Assembly: GCA_016706565.1 (NCBI GenBank)
Contig: JADJJI010000003.1
Location: 496,001 to 560,000, forward strand
Direction of reading: 5' to 3'
Source: Piscinibacter sp.
GTDB lineage: Bacteria; Pseudomonadota; Gammaproteobacteria; Burkholderiales; Burkholderiaceae_C
Length of the DNA stretch: 64,000 nt
A program made the position numbers and the translations under genes. The notes under the pieces are model-generated. The model did not search any database. It was not told the DNA's origin and was given only the letters and a program-made list of their open reading frames with translations. How positions within the stretch are numbered: the stretch's first letter is position 1; every line of letters begins with the position of its first letter. Positions 18,901 to 29,257 of the stretch are shown here, one piece after another.

Positions 18901-19272
<372 letters not shown>

Positions 19273-20946
19273 TTAAGCGCGGAACTTCGACGTGATGGGG
19301 TATCTCCAGTCGCGCCCGAAAGCACGGTGCGTGATGCGGATGCCCACCGGCGCCTGCCGGCGCTTGTACTCGTTGATCTTGATGAGGCGCGTGACCCGCT
19401 CCACATCGGCCGGGTCGAAGCCGGCCGCGACGATCTGCTCGATCGACTGATCGTCTTCCATGTAGCGCTCGAGGATGGCGTCGAGCACCTCGTAGGGCGG
19501 CAGGCTGTCCTGGTCTTTCTGGTCAGGCCGCAGCTCAGCCGAGGGTGGCCGCGTGATGATGCGCTCGGGGATCACCTCGCGACCCTGCGCGTTCTTCCAG
19601 ACCGCCAGTCGGTAGACCAGCGTCTTGGCCACGTCCTTGATGACCGCGAAGCCGCCGGCCATGTCGCCGTACAGCGTGCAGTAGCCCGTCGCCATCTCGC
19701 TCTTGTTGCCGGTGGTCAGCACGATCGCGCCGAACTTGTTCGACAAGGCCATCAGCAGCGTGCCCCGGATGCGCGCCTGGATGTTCTCTTCGGTGGCATC
19801 TTCCGGCATACCGGCGAACTCCGGCGCCAGGCTGGTGCGGAAGGCATCGAACATCGGCACGATGGAGATCTCGTCGTAGCGAACGCCCAGGCGCTGCGCC
19901 ATGTCGCGCGCGTCGATCCACGAGATGTCGGCCGTGTACGGCGACGGCATCATGACGGCCCGCACCTTGTCGGCGCCCAGCGCATCCACCGCGATGGCCA
20001 GCACCAGCGCCGAGTCGACACCGCCCGACAGGCCGATGATCGCGCCGGGGAAGCCGTTCTTGCCAAGGTAGTCGCGCACGCCGGTGACCAGCGCTGCCCA
20101 GGCCTGTGCCTCGACGCAGGGCACCGGTGCGATCGGGCCCGAGACGCTATCGCCCTGGATCTCGACGAGCGTCAGCGCCTCTTCGAACATCGGCGCGCGG
20201 GCCGCGACGCGGCCCTTCACATCGAGCGCGAACGAGGCACCGTCGAACACGACCTCGTCCTGCGCACCTGTCAGGTGCGAGTAGAGCAGCGGCATTGCCA
20301 CGCTGCGCGCACGATCGGCCATGCGCGCTTCGCGCTCGGCCAGCTTGCCCAGGTGGAAGGGCGACGCGTTGAGCACGCACAGCACCTGTGCGCCGGCGGC
20401 CTTGGCGCTGGCCGCCGGCTCGTCGAACCAGGCGTCCTCGCAGATCAGCACAGCGAAACGCGTGCCGCCGACATCGAACACCACAGGCGACTGCGCTGCG
20501 TCGCGGCCGGAGGCGAAATAGCGCCGCTCGTCGAACACCTGGTAGTTCGGCAGTTCGCGCTTGCAGTAGGTGGCGACGATGCGTCCCCCTGCGAGCACCG
20601 AGGCCGCGTTGTAGCGCTGCTGCACCGCCACCGACTTGGACCTAACATCCCCTCGCTCACCGAACTGATGCGGATGCCCCACCACCACGTGCAAGCCCTC
20701 GAGATCGCCCAGCGCACGCGCGCAGCCGGCCAAGGCGTCGGCGCAGGCCTGCATGAAGGCCGGGCGCAGCAGCAGGTCTTCGGGCGGGTAGCCGCACAGG
20801 CTCAGTTCGGGGAAAAGCACCAGCCGCGCGCCCTGCGCGTGTGCACGCTGGGCCGATTCGACGATTCGCTGCGCGTTGCCGGCGATGTCGCCCACCGTCA
20901 CGTTGATCTGCGCGAGGGCCACCTTCACCGTGGGCTGGGCTGACAT
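19273..20946 (-). CDS. nadE: Glutamine-dependent NAD+ synthetase
   Basis: NadE amidates nicotinic acid adenine dinucleotide to NAD, using ammonia released from glutamine. The 557-residue protein has an N-terminal nitrilase-type glutaminase domain (about residues 1-270; Glu in LVLFPELSLCGYPPED, Cys in AVLICEDAWFDEPA). A C-terminal synthetase domain follows, with the PP-loop IGLSGGVDSALVLAIA. The ATG at 20946 abuts the next gene with no spacer, so an internal GTG (giving VKVALAQINV) about seven codons downstream is also possible. Confidence 0.95.
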   Translation of the reverse strand: MSAQPTVKVALAQINVTVGDIAGNAQRIVESAQRAHAQGARLVLFPELSLCGYPPEDLLLRPAFMQACADALAGCARALGDLEGLHVVVGHPHQFGERGDVRSKSVAVQQRYNAASVLAGGRIVATYCKRELPNYQVFDERRYFASGRDAAQSPVVFDVGGTRFAVLICEDAWFDEPAASAKAAGAQVLCVLNASPFHLGKLAEREARMADRARSVAMPLLYSHLTGAQDEVVFDGASFALDVKGRVAARAPMFEEALTLVEIQGDSVSGPIAPVPCVEAQAWAALVTGVRDYLGKNGFPGAIIGLSGGVDSALVLAIAVDALGADKVRAVMMPSPYTADISWIDARDMAQRLGVRYDEISIVPMFDAFRTSLAPEFAGMPEDATEENIQARIRGTLLMALSNKFGAIVLTTGNKSEMATGYCTLYGDMAGGFAVIKDVAKTLVYRLAVWKNAQGREVIPERIITRPPSAELRPDQKDQDSLPPYEVLDAILERYMEDDQSIEQIVAAGFDPADVERVTRLIKINEYKRRQAPVGIRITHRAFGRDWRYPITSKFRA

Positions 20947-22140
20947 ATGAGCAAGTTTTCGCAGGTGGATTCAGGCCTCGACGAGGGCTCGAAAGATTAT
21001 GTCATCCAGGTGCACGATGACCCGGCTCAGATCGACGCGGCAGCCTGGAACGCCTTGCTCTCGGACCAGGACGCTGCCACGCCCTTCATGCGACACGAAT
21101 ACCTCGCTGCCTTGCACGAGTCGGGAAGCGCGAACGCGGCCGCAGGCTGGCAACCTCGCTTCATCGCGGTGCGGCATGGCAAGCAGCTCGTGGCCGCCTG
21201 CCCGCTCTACCTGAAGGCACACTCCTATGGCGAGTATGTGTTCGACTGGGCCTGGGCCGATGCCTATCAGCGTCACGGCCTCGCCTACTACCCGAAGCTG
21301 CTCGACGCCGTGCCCTTCACACCGGTGCCGGGCAGCCGGCTGCTGGCGCGCAGCCTGTCCGACCGCCGCCTGCTGTTGCGCGCGATGCGCCAACTCGCCG
21401 TTCAGGACGGCCTGTCGTCGGCGCACCTGCTCTTCATCGACGACGTCGACCGCGAGGCCGCACTGGCCGAGGGCTGGATGCTGCGCAGCAACGTGCAGTT
21501 CCACTGGACCAACCTGGCCGACGCCCCCTACCCCGACTTCGCATCGTTCCTGTCGCGGCTGCAGCGCGAGAAGCGCAAGAAGATCCAGCAGGAGCGGCGC
21601 CGCGTCGGCGAGGCCGGCATCCGCTTCGAAACGCTCGAGGGCGACGCGATCTCTGCGTCGGACTGGGACTTCTTCCACCGCTGCTACACGCTCACCTACC
21701 GTGCGCACCACTCCACGCCCTACCTGACGCGCGACTTCTTCGCCCGCATGGCCGCGACCATGGCGCGCCACTGGGTGATGTTCGTGGCGCGGCGAGGCGA
21801 CGAAGCCATCGCCGCCTCGCTGATTGCCGTCGATCCCGAGCGCGGCGTCGCGTTCGGCCGCTACTGGGGCTGCACCGAGCAGGTGCCATGCCTTCACTTC
21901 GAGGCCTGCTACTACCAGCCGCTGCAGTGGTGCATCGCCCAGCGCTATGTGCGCTTCGAAGGCGGTGCGCAGGGCGAGCACAAGATGGCGCGCGGCCTGC
22001 TGCCAGTGCAGACGCATTCCGCGCACTGGCTCGCCCATCCGCAGTTCGCGCAGGCAGTGGCCGACTTCCTGGCGCGCGAAGGCGCCGGCGTCGAGGACTA
22101 CCTCGACGAGCTGAACGAGCGCCGCCCGTTCAAGGCTTGA
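20947..22140 (+). CDS. FemAB-like / GNAT-fold protein of the DUF482 (PF04339) family
   Basis: This 397-residue protein has the features of the peptidogalycan/FemAB-like family: FMRHEYLAALHESGS near the start, the RLQREKRKKIQQERRRV segment and the conserved end RFEGGAQGEHKMARGLLPVQTHSAHWL. Members are thought to transfer amino acids or acyl groups; the substrate is not known. The first base directly follows the divergent nadE start, so no promoter fits between them. The real start may lie downstream, for example GTG near codon 24. It overlaps the M16 gene tail-to-tail by 11 bp. Confidence 0.8.
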   Translation: MSKFSQVDSGLDEGSKDYVIQVHDDPAQIDAAAWNALLSDQDAATPFMRHEYLAALHESGSANAAAGWQPRFIAVRHGKQLVAACPLYLKAHSYGEYVFDWAWADAYQRHGLAYYPKLLDAVPFTPVPGSRLLARSLSDRRLLLRAMRQLAVQDGLSSAHLLFIDDVDREAALAEGWMLRSNVQFHWTNLADAPYPDFASFLSRLQREKRKKIQQERRRVGEAGIRFETLEGDAISASDWDFFHRCYTLTYRAHHSTPYLTRDFFARMAATMARHWVMFVARRGDEAIAASLIAVDPERGVAFGRYWGCTEQVPCLHFEACYYQPLQWCIAQRYVRFEGGAQGEHKMARGLLPVQTHSAHWLAHPQFAQAVADFLAREGAGVEDYLDELNERRPFKA

Positions 22141-24856
22141 AGTCGCCGGCGAGAACGAAGACCAGACTCTGCGGCTTCAGGTACTTGCGCAATGCAGCGT
22201 TGACCTGCGCCAGCGTCAGCCGGCTCAGTTCGGCATCGATGCGGGCGGAATAGGCGAAGCTGCGATCGAGGTTCAGGTTGTTGGCCAGCGTGGCGGCGAT
22301 ACCGCCGTCCTGCGCGCGCGACAGCCGCCTGAAGTTCAAGAGGCCACGCTGGCCCTCGGCCAGTTCCTGCGCACTGAAGCCTTCGCGCAGAACACGTTCG
22401 AGTTCCTCGCGGAACGCCTTCTCGACCTTCGGCCCATTCTGCGGCGCGAAGATCGCGCTGGCCGTCCAGATCGAATGGGCTTCGTGCGAGTTCCACGACA
22501 CCCGACTGTTCACGTCATAGGACAGGCCCTCGGTCTCGCGGATGCGCTTCCACAGGCGCGAGTTGCCGCCCAGGCCGAGCAGGTAGTTCGCCATCGTCAG
22601 CGCCGGGTAGTCGGCATCGCGATCCGACAGCGGTACCGGCAGTTGCACCAGCATCGTCGCGTTCTGCTTGTCCGGTGTGCTCAGCACCAGGCGCTGCGGC
22701 ACCGGCGCCACGAAAGGCTGCGGTACGCGCGTGTAGGGGGCCGCGCCGCGCCAGTCGCCCAGGGCCGCCTGCAGCGCCGTGCGCACCTGGGCCGCATCCA
22801 TGTCGCCTGCCGCAGCGAACTCGCCGCGCGCTGCGCCATAGAAGCGCGCGTGGAATTCGCGCACCTGCTCGAGGGTGACGGCGTTCACGTCGGCCACCAT
22901 TTCGTCGAAGGTCCGCTCGTAGCGCACGTCGCCGCGAGGGTACGGATTGCCGAGCCGGCCGAGCGCGTTGTCGGCGACGGAGCCCGGTTCCTTGCGCTGC
23001 TGCTCGATGCCGGTGAGCGCCTGGCGGCGGATCTCGTCGAAGGCGTCTGCCGGAAAGGCCGGCTTGCGCAGGAGTTCGCCGACCAGCGCGATGGCGGCCG
23101 GCAGGTGCTCGCGGCGCGAGGCGATCGACACGCTCAATTGCCCCGTTGAGGCGCGGAACGACAGCTCGGTCTTCAGCTGGTCCAGCCGGTCCTGCACCTG
23201 CTCGCGCGTCATCGTCGCCGTGCCCTTGTCGAGCAGCGCCGCGGTGAAGTCCGGCACGTCACCCAGGCCGGCCAGGCTGTCCACATTGCCGAAGCGCAGT
23301 GTCAGCACAGCACGCACCGCCTGTCCGCGCGTGCCCTTGGGCACCAGCGCTGCACGGATGCCGCTCACCTCGAAACGCTGGGTGCGCGCGTCGATGTTGG
23401 CCGGCGTCGCCTCGAAGGCCTCGACCCGCCCGGCCGCCTGCGCGGGCTTGAACTCGCGCATGGCCTGCGCCATGTCCATGCGCTGTGGCGCCGGCGCACG
23501 CAACGGCTTTTCCGTCGGGATGTAGGTGGCCAGCGTGCGGTTGTCGGCCACGAGGCGCTGCGAAGCGACACGCTGCACATCCGCCAGCTTGACCTCGCGG
23601 ACGCGGTCTCGAGCAAGGAAGAACATGCGCCAGTCGCCCTGCGCGACCGACTCCGACAGCGTCATCCCGATGGCTTCGGGGTTGTTGAAGGTCTGCTCCC
23701 AACCCTTGAGCCACTTCGCACGGGCCCGCTCCAGTTCCTCCTCGCTGATCGGCTCGCTGGCGAAGGTCTCCGCAGCGGACAGCATGGCGGTCTTCGCCGC
23801 ATCGGCATTCTGTCCCGGCGAAAGTTGCGCGCCGAGCAGCAGTACCGAAGGCTCGGCCAGCCCGAAGGATTCGCCGAAGGTCCCCGCGGCAAGCTGCTTC
23901 TCGGTCAGGCGTTTGTGCAGGCGGCCCGACGGCGAGTCGCCGAGCACCAGCGCCAGCAAGTCAGACGCAGCCGAATCCGGATGGCCGGCGGGCGGCATGT
24001 GGTACCCGACGAAGATCAGCGGCGCGCCGCCAACGCGGCGCAGGGTGACACTGCGTTCGCCGTCCTGTGCTGCGTCGAGCGTGTACTGCACGGGCAGGCT
24101 GCGCTTCGGGCGCGGCAGCTTTCCGAAGGTCGCCGCCACCTGGCGCAGCACTTGCGCCGCATCGATGCGGCCGGAGACGATCAGCGTGGCGTTATCGGGC
24201 TGGTAATACGTGCGATAGAAAGCCTGCAGCCGGCCGATGTCGACGTTCTCGACGTCGCTTCGCGCACCGATCACGTCCTTGCCGTAGTTGTGCCAGTCGT
24301 ACATCAGGGCCATCGTGCGCTGGTAGAGGATGCGCTGCGGGCTGTTCTCGCCCATCTCCATCTCGTTGCGAACCACCGTCATCTCGGTGTCCAGGTCCTT
24401 TCGCGCAATGAAGCTGTTGACCATGGAATCGGCCAACCAACCTATGTACCAGTTGAGATTGCCCTCGTCGGCGGAGAAGCTGGCGGTGTAGTTGGTGCGA
24501 TCGAAGTTCGTCGAACCGTTGGCTGCCAGCCCGCGCTTCTGAAACTCGGCCCAGACCTTGGGATGCTTCGGCGACCCCTTGAAGATCAGATGCTCGAGCA
24601 GGTGCGCCATGCCCGTCTCGCCGTAGTTCTCGTGACGCGAACCGACGTGGTAGGTCAAATTGACCGTCGTCGTCGGCTTGGAGTCGTCGGGCACCAGCAG
24701 CAGCTGCAGACCATTGGCGAGACGGTACTCGTCGATGCCTTCGACCGAGGTCACGGCGCGCACGCCGGCGGGCAGGCGCTGCGCCTGCGCTGCGCCGAGC
24801 AGCAGCACGAAAGAGAAGAAGACGAACCCGCGGAGGAATCGGAGCATGGTCGGCAC
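22130..24856 (-). CDS. M16 family zinc metallopeptidase (pitrilysin-like), exported
   Basis: This 908-residue protein is a double-domain M16 peptidase. Residues 1-25 are a signal peptide (FVFFSFVLLLGAAQAQ). The inverted zinc motif HLLEH is near residue 85 (MAHLLEHLIFKGSP), and the downstream zinc-ligand Glu is likely in the segment ending MTVVRNEMEMGENSP. The second half repeats the fold without the zinc motif, as in other M16 proteins. Such enzymes degrade peptides in the periplasm. No partner gene of the PqqF or processing-peptidase type is adjacent. Confidence 0.9.
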   Translation of the reverse strand: MPTMLRFLRGFVFFSFVLLLGAAQAQRLPAGVRAVTSVEGIDEYRLANGLQLLLVPDDSKPTTTVNLTYHVGSRHENYGETGMAHLLEHLIFKGSPKHPKVWAEFQKRGLAANGSTNFDRTNYTASFSADEGNLNWYIGWLADSMVNSFIARKDLDTEMTVVRNEMEMGENSPQRILYQRTMALMYDWHNYGKDVIGARSDVENVDIGRLQAFYRTYYQPDNATLIVSGRIDAAQVLRQVAATFGKLPRPKRSLPVQYTLDAAQDGERSVTLRRVGGAPLIFVGYHMPPAGHPDSAASDLLALVLGDSPSGRLHKRLTEKQLAAGTFGESFGLAEPSVLLLGAQLSPGQNADAAKTAMLSAAETFASEPISEEELERARAKWLKGWEQTFNNPEAIGMTLSESVAQGDWRMFFLARDRVREVKLADVQRVASQRLVADNRTLATYIPTEKPLRAPAPQRMDMAQAMREFKPAQAAGRVEAFEATPANIDARTQRFEVSGIRAALVPKGTRGQAVRAVLTLRFGNVDSLAGLGDVPDFTAALLDKGTATMTREQVQDRLDQLKTELSFRASTGQLSVSIASRREHLPAAIALVGELLRKPAFPADAFDEIRRQALTGIEQQRKEPGSVADNALGRLGNPYPRGDVRYERTFDEMVADVNAVTLEQVREFHARFYGAARGEFAAAGDMDAAQVRTALQAALGDWRGAAPYTRVPQPFVAPVPQRLVLSTPDKQNATMLVQLPVPLSDRDADYPALTMANYLLGLGGNSRLWKRIRETEGLSYDVNSRVSWNSHEAHSIWTASAIFAPQNGPKVEKAFREELERVLREGFSAQELAEGQRGLLNFRRLSRAQDGGIAATLANNLNLDRSFAYSARIDAELSRLTLAQVNAALRKYLKPQSLVFVLAGDFKP

Positions 24857-24944
24857 GGTGGCTTCGAGGAGACGGCAGTGTAGGAGCCTGCCGCACCCGA
24901 AAAGATCCGCGACCGCGCCGGCCGCCGCGACTCGGGCTTCGCTG

Positions 24945-25487
24945 TCAGGCCTTCTTCTTGGCGTTCTGGTAGGCCGCGACGCCGTTCACGACTTCAGTCT
25001 TGGCGGCTTCCGGGCCTTCCCAGCCCTGCACCTTGACCCACTTGCCGGCCTCGAGATCCTTGTAGTGCTCGAAGAAGTGCTGGATCGCCTTCAAGCGCAT
25101 CTGGTTGATGTCTTCGGGCTTGTTCCAGTGGCTGTAGATCGGGCAGACCTTGTCGATCGGCACCGCCAGCAGTTTGGCATCACCCCCGGCCTCGTCGTCC
25201 ATCTTCAGCACGCCCAGCGGCCGGCAGGTCACCACCACGCCCGGCGTCAGTGCGTAGGGCGTGATCACCAGCACGTCGACCGGGTCGCCGTCATCGGCCA
25301 GCGTCATCGGGATGTAGCCGTAGTTGCACGGATAGTGCATGGCCGTGGTCATGAAGCGGTCGACGAACATCGCGCCCGTTTCCTTGTCCACCTCGTACTT
25401 GATGGGATCCGCATTCATCGGGATCTCGATGATCACGTTGAACTGGTCGGGTGCCTTCGGGCCGGGGGTGACGTTGTGCAGGCTCAT
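24945..25487 (-). CDS. ppa: Inorganic pyrophosphatase, soluble family I
   Basis: Ppa hydrolyses cytoplasmic pyrophosphate and so drives biosynthetic reactions. The 180-residue size is typical. Conserved residues are in [14 protein letters not shown], the signature [12 protein letters not shown] and KLLAVPIDK. The start ATG at 25487 gives the usual MSLHNVTPG beginning; an upstream extension is open but not conserved-looking. It is divergent from the membrane pyrophosphatase gene, so two unrelated pyrophosphatases share one 249-bp intergenic region. Confidence 0.95.
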   Translation of the reverse strand: MSLHNVTPGPKAPDQFNVIIEIPMNADPIKYEVDKETGAMFVDRFMTTAMHYPCNYGYIPMTLADDGDPVDVLVITPYALTPGVVVTCRPLGVLKMDDEAGGDAKLLAVPIDKVCPIYSHWNKPEDINQMRLKAIQHFFEHYKDLEAGKWVKVQGWEGPEAAKTEVVNGVAAYQNAKKKA

Positions 25488-25736
25488 GCGCTTCTCGCAG
25501 ACATTATTCGGACAAACCCGAATTCTACGCAGAGCACTGTCGGCGAACTGACACATTGATCCGGGGCACAAAAGGCTGGAAAACACCGTGACGGTGTCGT
25601 TGCCTTGCCTGAAGTCATCCCGTAGCATCCCGCGAGCCCCGGAACGGGCCGTCGCCTGCGCGTGCGCGAACGTTCCGAGAAGCGTTTCCCAGAAGTATTC
25701 CAATCAGATCCGAGCAATGAGGAAGGAGATCCCCTG

Positions 25737-28154
25737 ATGTCCACCAACGTGGCGCTTTACATCGCGCTGGCCTGCGGTCTGGCCGCCGTCGTCTACGGCT
25801 TCGTTCAGCGAAGCTGGATTCTCAGCCAGAGTGCCGGCAACGCCCGCATGCAGGAAATCGCCGGAGCGATCCAGCAAGGTGCGGCCGCCTACCTGGCCCG
25901 GCAGTACAAGACCATCGCGATCGTCGGCGTGGTGCTGGCCATCCTGATCGGCATCTTCCTCGACGGCACGACCGCCATCGGCTTCGTCGTCGGCGCGGTG
26001 CTGTCGGGCGCCTGCGGCTTCATCGGCATGAACGTGTCGGTGCGCGCCAATGTGCGCACCGCGCAGGCTGCGACCAAGGGCATCGGCCCGGCGCTCGACG
26101 TCGCCTTCAAGGGCGGCGCGATCACCGGCATGCTGGTGGTCGGCCTGGGCCTGCTGGGTGTGACGATCTTCTTCATGTTCATCACCGGCAACGGAAACCT
26201 CACGCCGGACAAGAGCCTGTCGGGCGTTCTCAAGCCGCTGCTCGGCCTGGCCTTCGGCTCGTCACTGATCTCGATCTTCGCTCGACTGGGCGGCGGCATC
26301 TTCACCAAAGGTGCCGACGTCGGCGCGGACCTGGTGGGCAAGGTGGAAGCCGGCATCCCGGAAGACGATCCGCGCAATCCCGCGGTGATCGCCGACAACG
26401 TGGGTGACAACGTCGGCGACTGCGCCGGCATGGCCGCCGACCTGTTCGAGACGTATGCCGTCACGCTGATCGCCACCATGGCGCTGGGCGCCCTGATGGT
26501 CGCCTCCGCGCCGATGCAGGCCGTGGTCTACCCGCTGCTGCTCGGCGGCGTGTCGATCATCGCGTCGATCATCGGCTGCTCGTTCGTCAAGGCCTCGCCC
26601 GGCATGAAGAACGTCATGCCCGCGTTGTACAAGGGCCTGGCCGTCGCCGGCGTCCTGTCGTTCATCGCCTTCATCGGCGTGACGATGCTGGTGATGCCTG
26701 ACACCGCGCTCGGTGCCGGCACGCAGTGGAAGCTGATCGGCTCCTGCGCCGTCGGCCTGGTGCTGACCGCCGCGCTGGTGTGGATCACCGAGTTCTACAC
26801 CGGCACCCAGTACTCGCCGGTGCAGCACATCGCGCAGGCTTCGACGACGGGCCACGGCACCAACATCATTGCCGGCCTGGGCGTGTCGATGCGCTCGACG
26901 GCCTGGCCGGTGCTGTTCGTCTGTGCCGCCATCATGGCCGCCTATGGGCTGGCCGGCCTGTACGGCATCGCCATCGCCGCCACCGCCATGCTGAGCATGG
27001 CCGGCATCGTCGTCGCCCTCGACGCCTACGGCCCGATCACCGACAACGCCGGCGGCATCGCCGAGATGGCGGAACTGCCGGCCAGCGTGCGCGACGTCAC
27101 CGACCCGCTGGACGCGGTGGGCAACACCACCAAGGCGGTGACCAAGGGCTACGCGATCGGCTCGGCAGGTCTGGCTGCGCTGGTGCTGTTTGCCGACTAC
27201 ACGCACTCGCTCGAAGGCCGCGGCATGAGCGTGAGCTTCGACCTGAGCGACCCGAAGGTGATCGTCGGCCTGTTCATCGGCGGCCTGATCCCCTACCTGT
27301 TCGGCGCGATGGCGATGGAAGCCGTCGGCCGCGCGGCAGGCTCGGTGGTGGTGGAAGTGCGCCGCCAGTTCAAGGAGATCAAGGGCATCATGGAAGGCAC
27401 GGCCAAGCCCGAGTACGGCAAGGCGGTTGACATGCTGACCACGGCGGCGATCAAGGAGATGATCGTCCCGTCGCTGCTGCCTGTGATCGTGCCGGTGGTC
27501 GTGGGCCTGACGCTCGGCGCCGCAGCGCTCGGGGGCCTGCTGATGGGCACGATCGTGACCGGCCTGTTCGTGGCGATCTCGATGTGCACCGGCGGCGGTG
27601 CCTGGGACAACGCGAAGAAGTACATCGAAGACGGACACCACGGCGGCAAGGGCAGCGAGGCCCACAAGGCCGCGGTGACCGGCGACACGGTGGGCGATCC
27701 CTACAAGGACACTGCCGGCCCCGCCGTGAACCCGCTGATCAAGATCATCAACATCGTCGCGCTGTTGATCGTGCCGCTGCTGCCCATGCCGCCCAAGGCG
27801 ACAGCCGCCGCGCATGCCTCGCCTCCCGCCGCCACGGCGCCTGCTGCCGCAGCCACCACGGCGAAGTTCTACTTCGACAGCGGCAAGGCCGAACTCCCGG
27901 CCAATGGCGCCGAGAGCATCGCCAAGCTGGCAGCGGCCGGAAAGGCCGGCGGCAAGGCGGTGATCAGCGGTTACCACGATGCCACCGGTGACCCGGCCCA
28001 GAACGCCGAACTGGCCAAACAGCGCGCGATCACCGTGCGCGATGCGCTCAAGGCCGCTGGCGTGTCGGAAGACAAGATCGAGCTGAAGAAACCCGAGCAG
28101 ATCAATGCCGGCGATGCCGCGGAGGCACGGCGCGTCGAAGTGACAGTTCAGTGA
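25737..28154 (+). CDS. hppA: Membrane ion-translocating pyrophosphatase with C-terminal OmpA-like domain
   Basis: This 805-residue protein couples pyrophosphate hydrolysis to ion pumping across the inner membrane. The catalytic core has [20 protein letters not shown] and about 16 membrane segments. Lys466 in [10 protein letters not shown] is the residue that replaces the potassium ion in K+-independent, proton-pumping enzymes; K+-dependent ones have Ala there. After about residue 685 an Ala/Pro linker leads to an OmpA-like peptidoglycan-binding domain (about 708-805: [45 protein letters not shown]). The C-terminus of this family faces the periplasm, so the extra domain could reach the wall. 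GGAAGGAGAT-type spacing supports the ATG at 25737. Confidence 0.93.
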   Translation: MSTNVALYIALACGLAAVVYGFVQRSWILSQSAGNARMQEIAGAIQQGAAAYLARQYKTIAIVGVVLAILIGIFLDGTTAIGFVVGAVLSGACGFIGMNVSVRANVRTAQAATKGIGPALDVAFKGGAITGMLVVGLGLLGVTIFFMFITGNGNLTPDKSLSGVLKPLLGLAFGSSLISIFARLGGGIFTKGADVGADLVGKVEAGIPEDDPRNPAVIADNVGDNVGDCAGMAADLFETYAVTLIATMALGALMVASAPMQAVVYPLLLGGVSIIASIIGCSFVKASPGMKNVMPALYKGLAVAGVLSFIAFIGVTMLVMPDTALGAGTQWKLIGSCAVGLVLTAALVWITEFYTGTQYSPVQHIAQASTTGHGTNIIAGLGVSMRSTAWPVLFVCAAIMAAYGLAGLYGIAIAATAMLSMAGIVVALDAYGPITDNAGGIAEMAELPASVRDVTDPLDAVGNTTKAVTKGYAIGSAGLAALVLFADYTHSLEGRGMSVSFDLSDPKVIVGLFIGGLIPYLFGAMAMEAVGRAAGSVVVEVRRQFKEIKGIMEGTAKPEYGKAVDMLTTAAIKEMIVPSLLPVIVPVVVGLTLGAAALGGLLMGTIVTGLFVAISMCTGGGAWDNAKKYIEDGHHGGKGSEAHKAAVTGDTVGDPYKDTAGPAVNPLIKIINIVALLIVPLLPMPPKATAAAHASPPAATAPAAAATTAKFYFDSGKAELPANGAESIAKLAAAGKAGGKAVISGYHDATGDPAQNAELAKQRAITVRDALKAAGVSEDKIELKKPEQINAGDAAEARRVEVTVQ

Positions 28155-28163
28155 CGCGCATGG

Positions 28164-28184
28164 GCGGACGGCTCGCCCGTCCGC
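28164..28184. terminator. Hairpin between hppA and the HAD gene
   Basis: GCGGACGG and CCGTCCGC form an 8-bp stem with a 5-base loop in the 30-bp gap between these convergent genes. There is no T-tract on either side, so it is at best a weak bidirectional terminator. Confidence 0.35.
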
Positions 28185-28784
28185 TCAGCGTGACAGCCAG
28201 GCCCGGGAAAATTCCGCCAGGTTCTGGTGGATGCTGCCGACGCTGGCCAGTTCCGGCCCCGTGTTCGGGCTGCCGTTCGGCGCGCGCAGTACCAAGGCCT
28301 TGTGCACCGAGTCGGGAATGCCGCGGAAGTAGGGCAGGTAGTCGTCGACGAAAGCCGCGGGACGCAGGTTCTCGACCACGTCGGCCTTCGGGCTGCGTTC
28401 GGTTTCGCGATTGCCAGTGGCAATCACCCGCTCGATCGGGAAGTCGAGGCTGCGCAGGTTGTGCAACCGGGCCGCCTCGAACCTCGCATCGAGCGCTGAA
28501 ACGCAGACCAGATCGAAACCCGCGTCCCTCAATCGATGACAGGCCTGCACTGCGCCCTCCACGGGCGGCACGCTTGACCAGAAGAACTCGCCGAACTCCG
28601 ACTTGAATCGCTGCCGCCTGAACATGCCCAGCCGCGGCACCTTCCACCGGTCCATCGGCCAATAGGCCTGGGGATCGCGCTCGTCCGGAAAGTGGCCGAA
28701 CGCGCGCTGCCACGCAGCCGCATATGCGAGATGGAAATCCAGCAACACACCATCGGCATCAAGGGCGATCACGGGTCTGCGCAT
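28185..28784 (-). CDS. HAD family hydrolase
   Basis: This 199-residue protein has the HAD catalytic motif I as ALDADGVLLDFH (residues 7-18), where the first Asp would form the phospho-enzyme. Other likely motifs are the Ser in VCVSALDARFE, the Lys in RSPKADVVENL and the acidic pair in AAFVDDYLPYF. The N-terminal insert with Trp- and Arg-rich sequence (YWPMDRWKVPRLGMFRRQ) is probably the cap. The substrate is unknown. It converges with hppA. Confidence 0.82.
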   Translation of the reverse strand: MRRPVIALDADGVLLDFHLAYAAAWQRAFGHFPDERDPQAYWPMDRWKVPRLGMFRRQRFKSEFGEFFWSSVPPVEGAVQACHRLRDAGFDLVCVSALDARFEAARLHNLRSLDFPIERVIATGNRETERSPKADVVENLRPAAFVDDYLPYFRGIPDSVHKALVLRAPNGSPNTGPELASVGSIHQNLAEFSRAWLSR

Positions 28785-28942
28785 GCAGCCACTCTAGCGT
28801 TTCGCCACGCTGCTGCATCGACCTTGGTGGTCGGCCTGTGCAACCGTTTACGCGGGTGTTGCGGAATGCTGGGACAATAGCGAGTTGACAGGGGCGCCCA
28901 GCGCCCCCATCTCTGCGACTTGCACTTCGGATTGACCGCGCC

Positions 28943-29197
28943 ATGACCACACGCCGCCCCTCGCCCCCCGCCACTCCGGATTCGTCGATGAAGCTTCGAC
29001 AGACCCAGGCAGAGTACACGGCAGCCCGGCCCAGTTCCGAGCCGGGCATCCGGCCTCTGATGTCGAGTTCGAAGATGTACGTCTGCCGGCGCTGCCAGGC
29101 GAACTTCAAGACTGGTGACGGCAAGCCAGATCCGCGGCTGCCCGGCCTCGGCAAATGCAACGCCTGCTTGGCCACTGCGGCGACCACCGCCGCCTAG
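28943..29197 (+). CDS. Small zinc-ribbon-like protein of unknown function
   Basis: I do not recognise this 84-residue protein. The first 45 residues are polar and look disordered. The rest has two CxxC pairs, YVCRRC and KCNAC, separated by about 22 residues (ANFKTGDGKPDPRLPGLG), which would form a four-cysteine zinc ribbon. The ribosome site is weak, and the true start could be the internal ATG at codon 16 or 40. It is convergent with the LexA-controlled small gene and shares a terminator hairpin with it. Confidence 0.55.
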   Translation: MTTRRPSPPATPDSSMKLRQTQAEYTAARPSSEPGIRPLMSSSKMYVCRRCQANFKTGDGKPDPRLPGLGKCNACLATAATTAA

Positions 29198-29213
29198 CGC
29201 GGCCCGAAAACCA

Positions 29214-29245
29214 GAAAGCCCGGGGCCTTTCGGTCCCGGGCTTTC
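29214..29245. terminator. Strong hairpin terminator after the LexA-controlled small gene
   Basis: GAAAGCCCGGG and CCCGGGCTTTC form an 11-bp stem with a 10-base loop. On the minus strand it is followed by TGGTTTTCGG and starts 13 bp after the small gene's stop. On the plus strand it lies 17 bp after the zinc-ribbon gene, so it may serve both. Confidence 0.7.
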
Positions 29246-29257
29246 GGCCGTCTGGAG

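Noticed and set aside
25488-25736. Regulatory RNA between ppa and hppA
   Set aside because: The 249-bp divergent gap has some inverted repeats but no clear terminator, aptamer or leader peptide; probably just promoters that I cannot place with confidence.
28885-28910. GGGGCG/CGCCCC hairpin upstream of the zinc-ribbon gene as a terminator or riboswitch
   Set aside because: Only a 6-bp stem with no T-run, and no conserved aptamer-like sequence.
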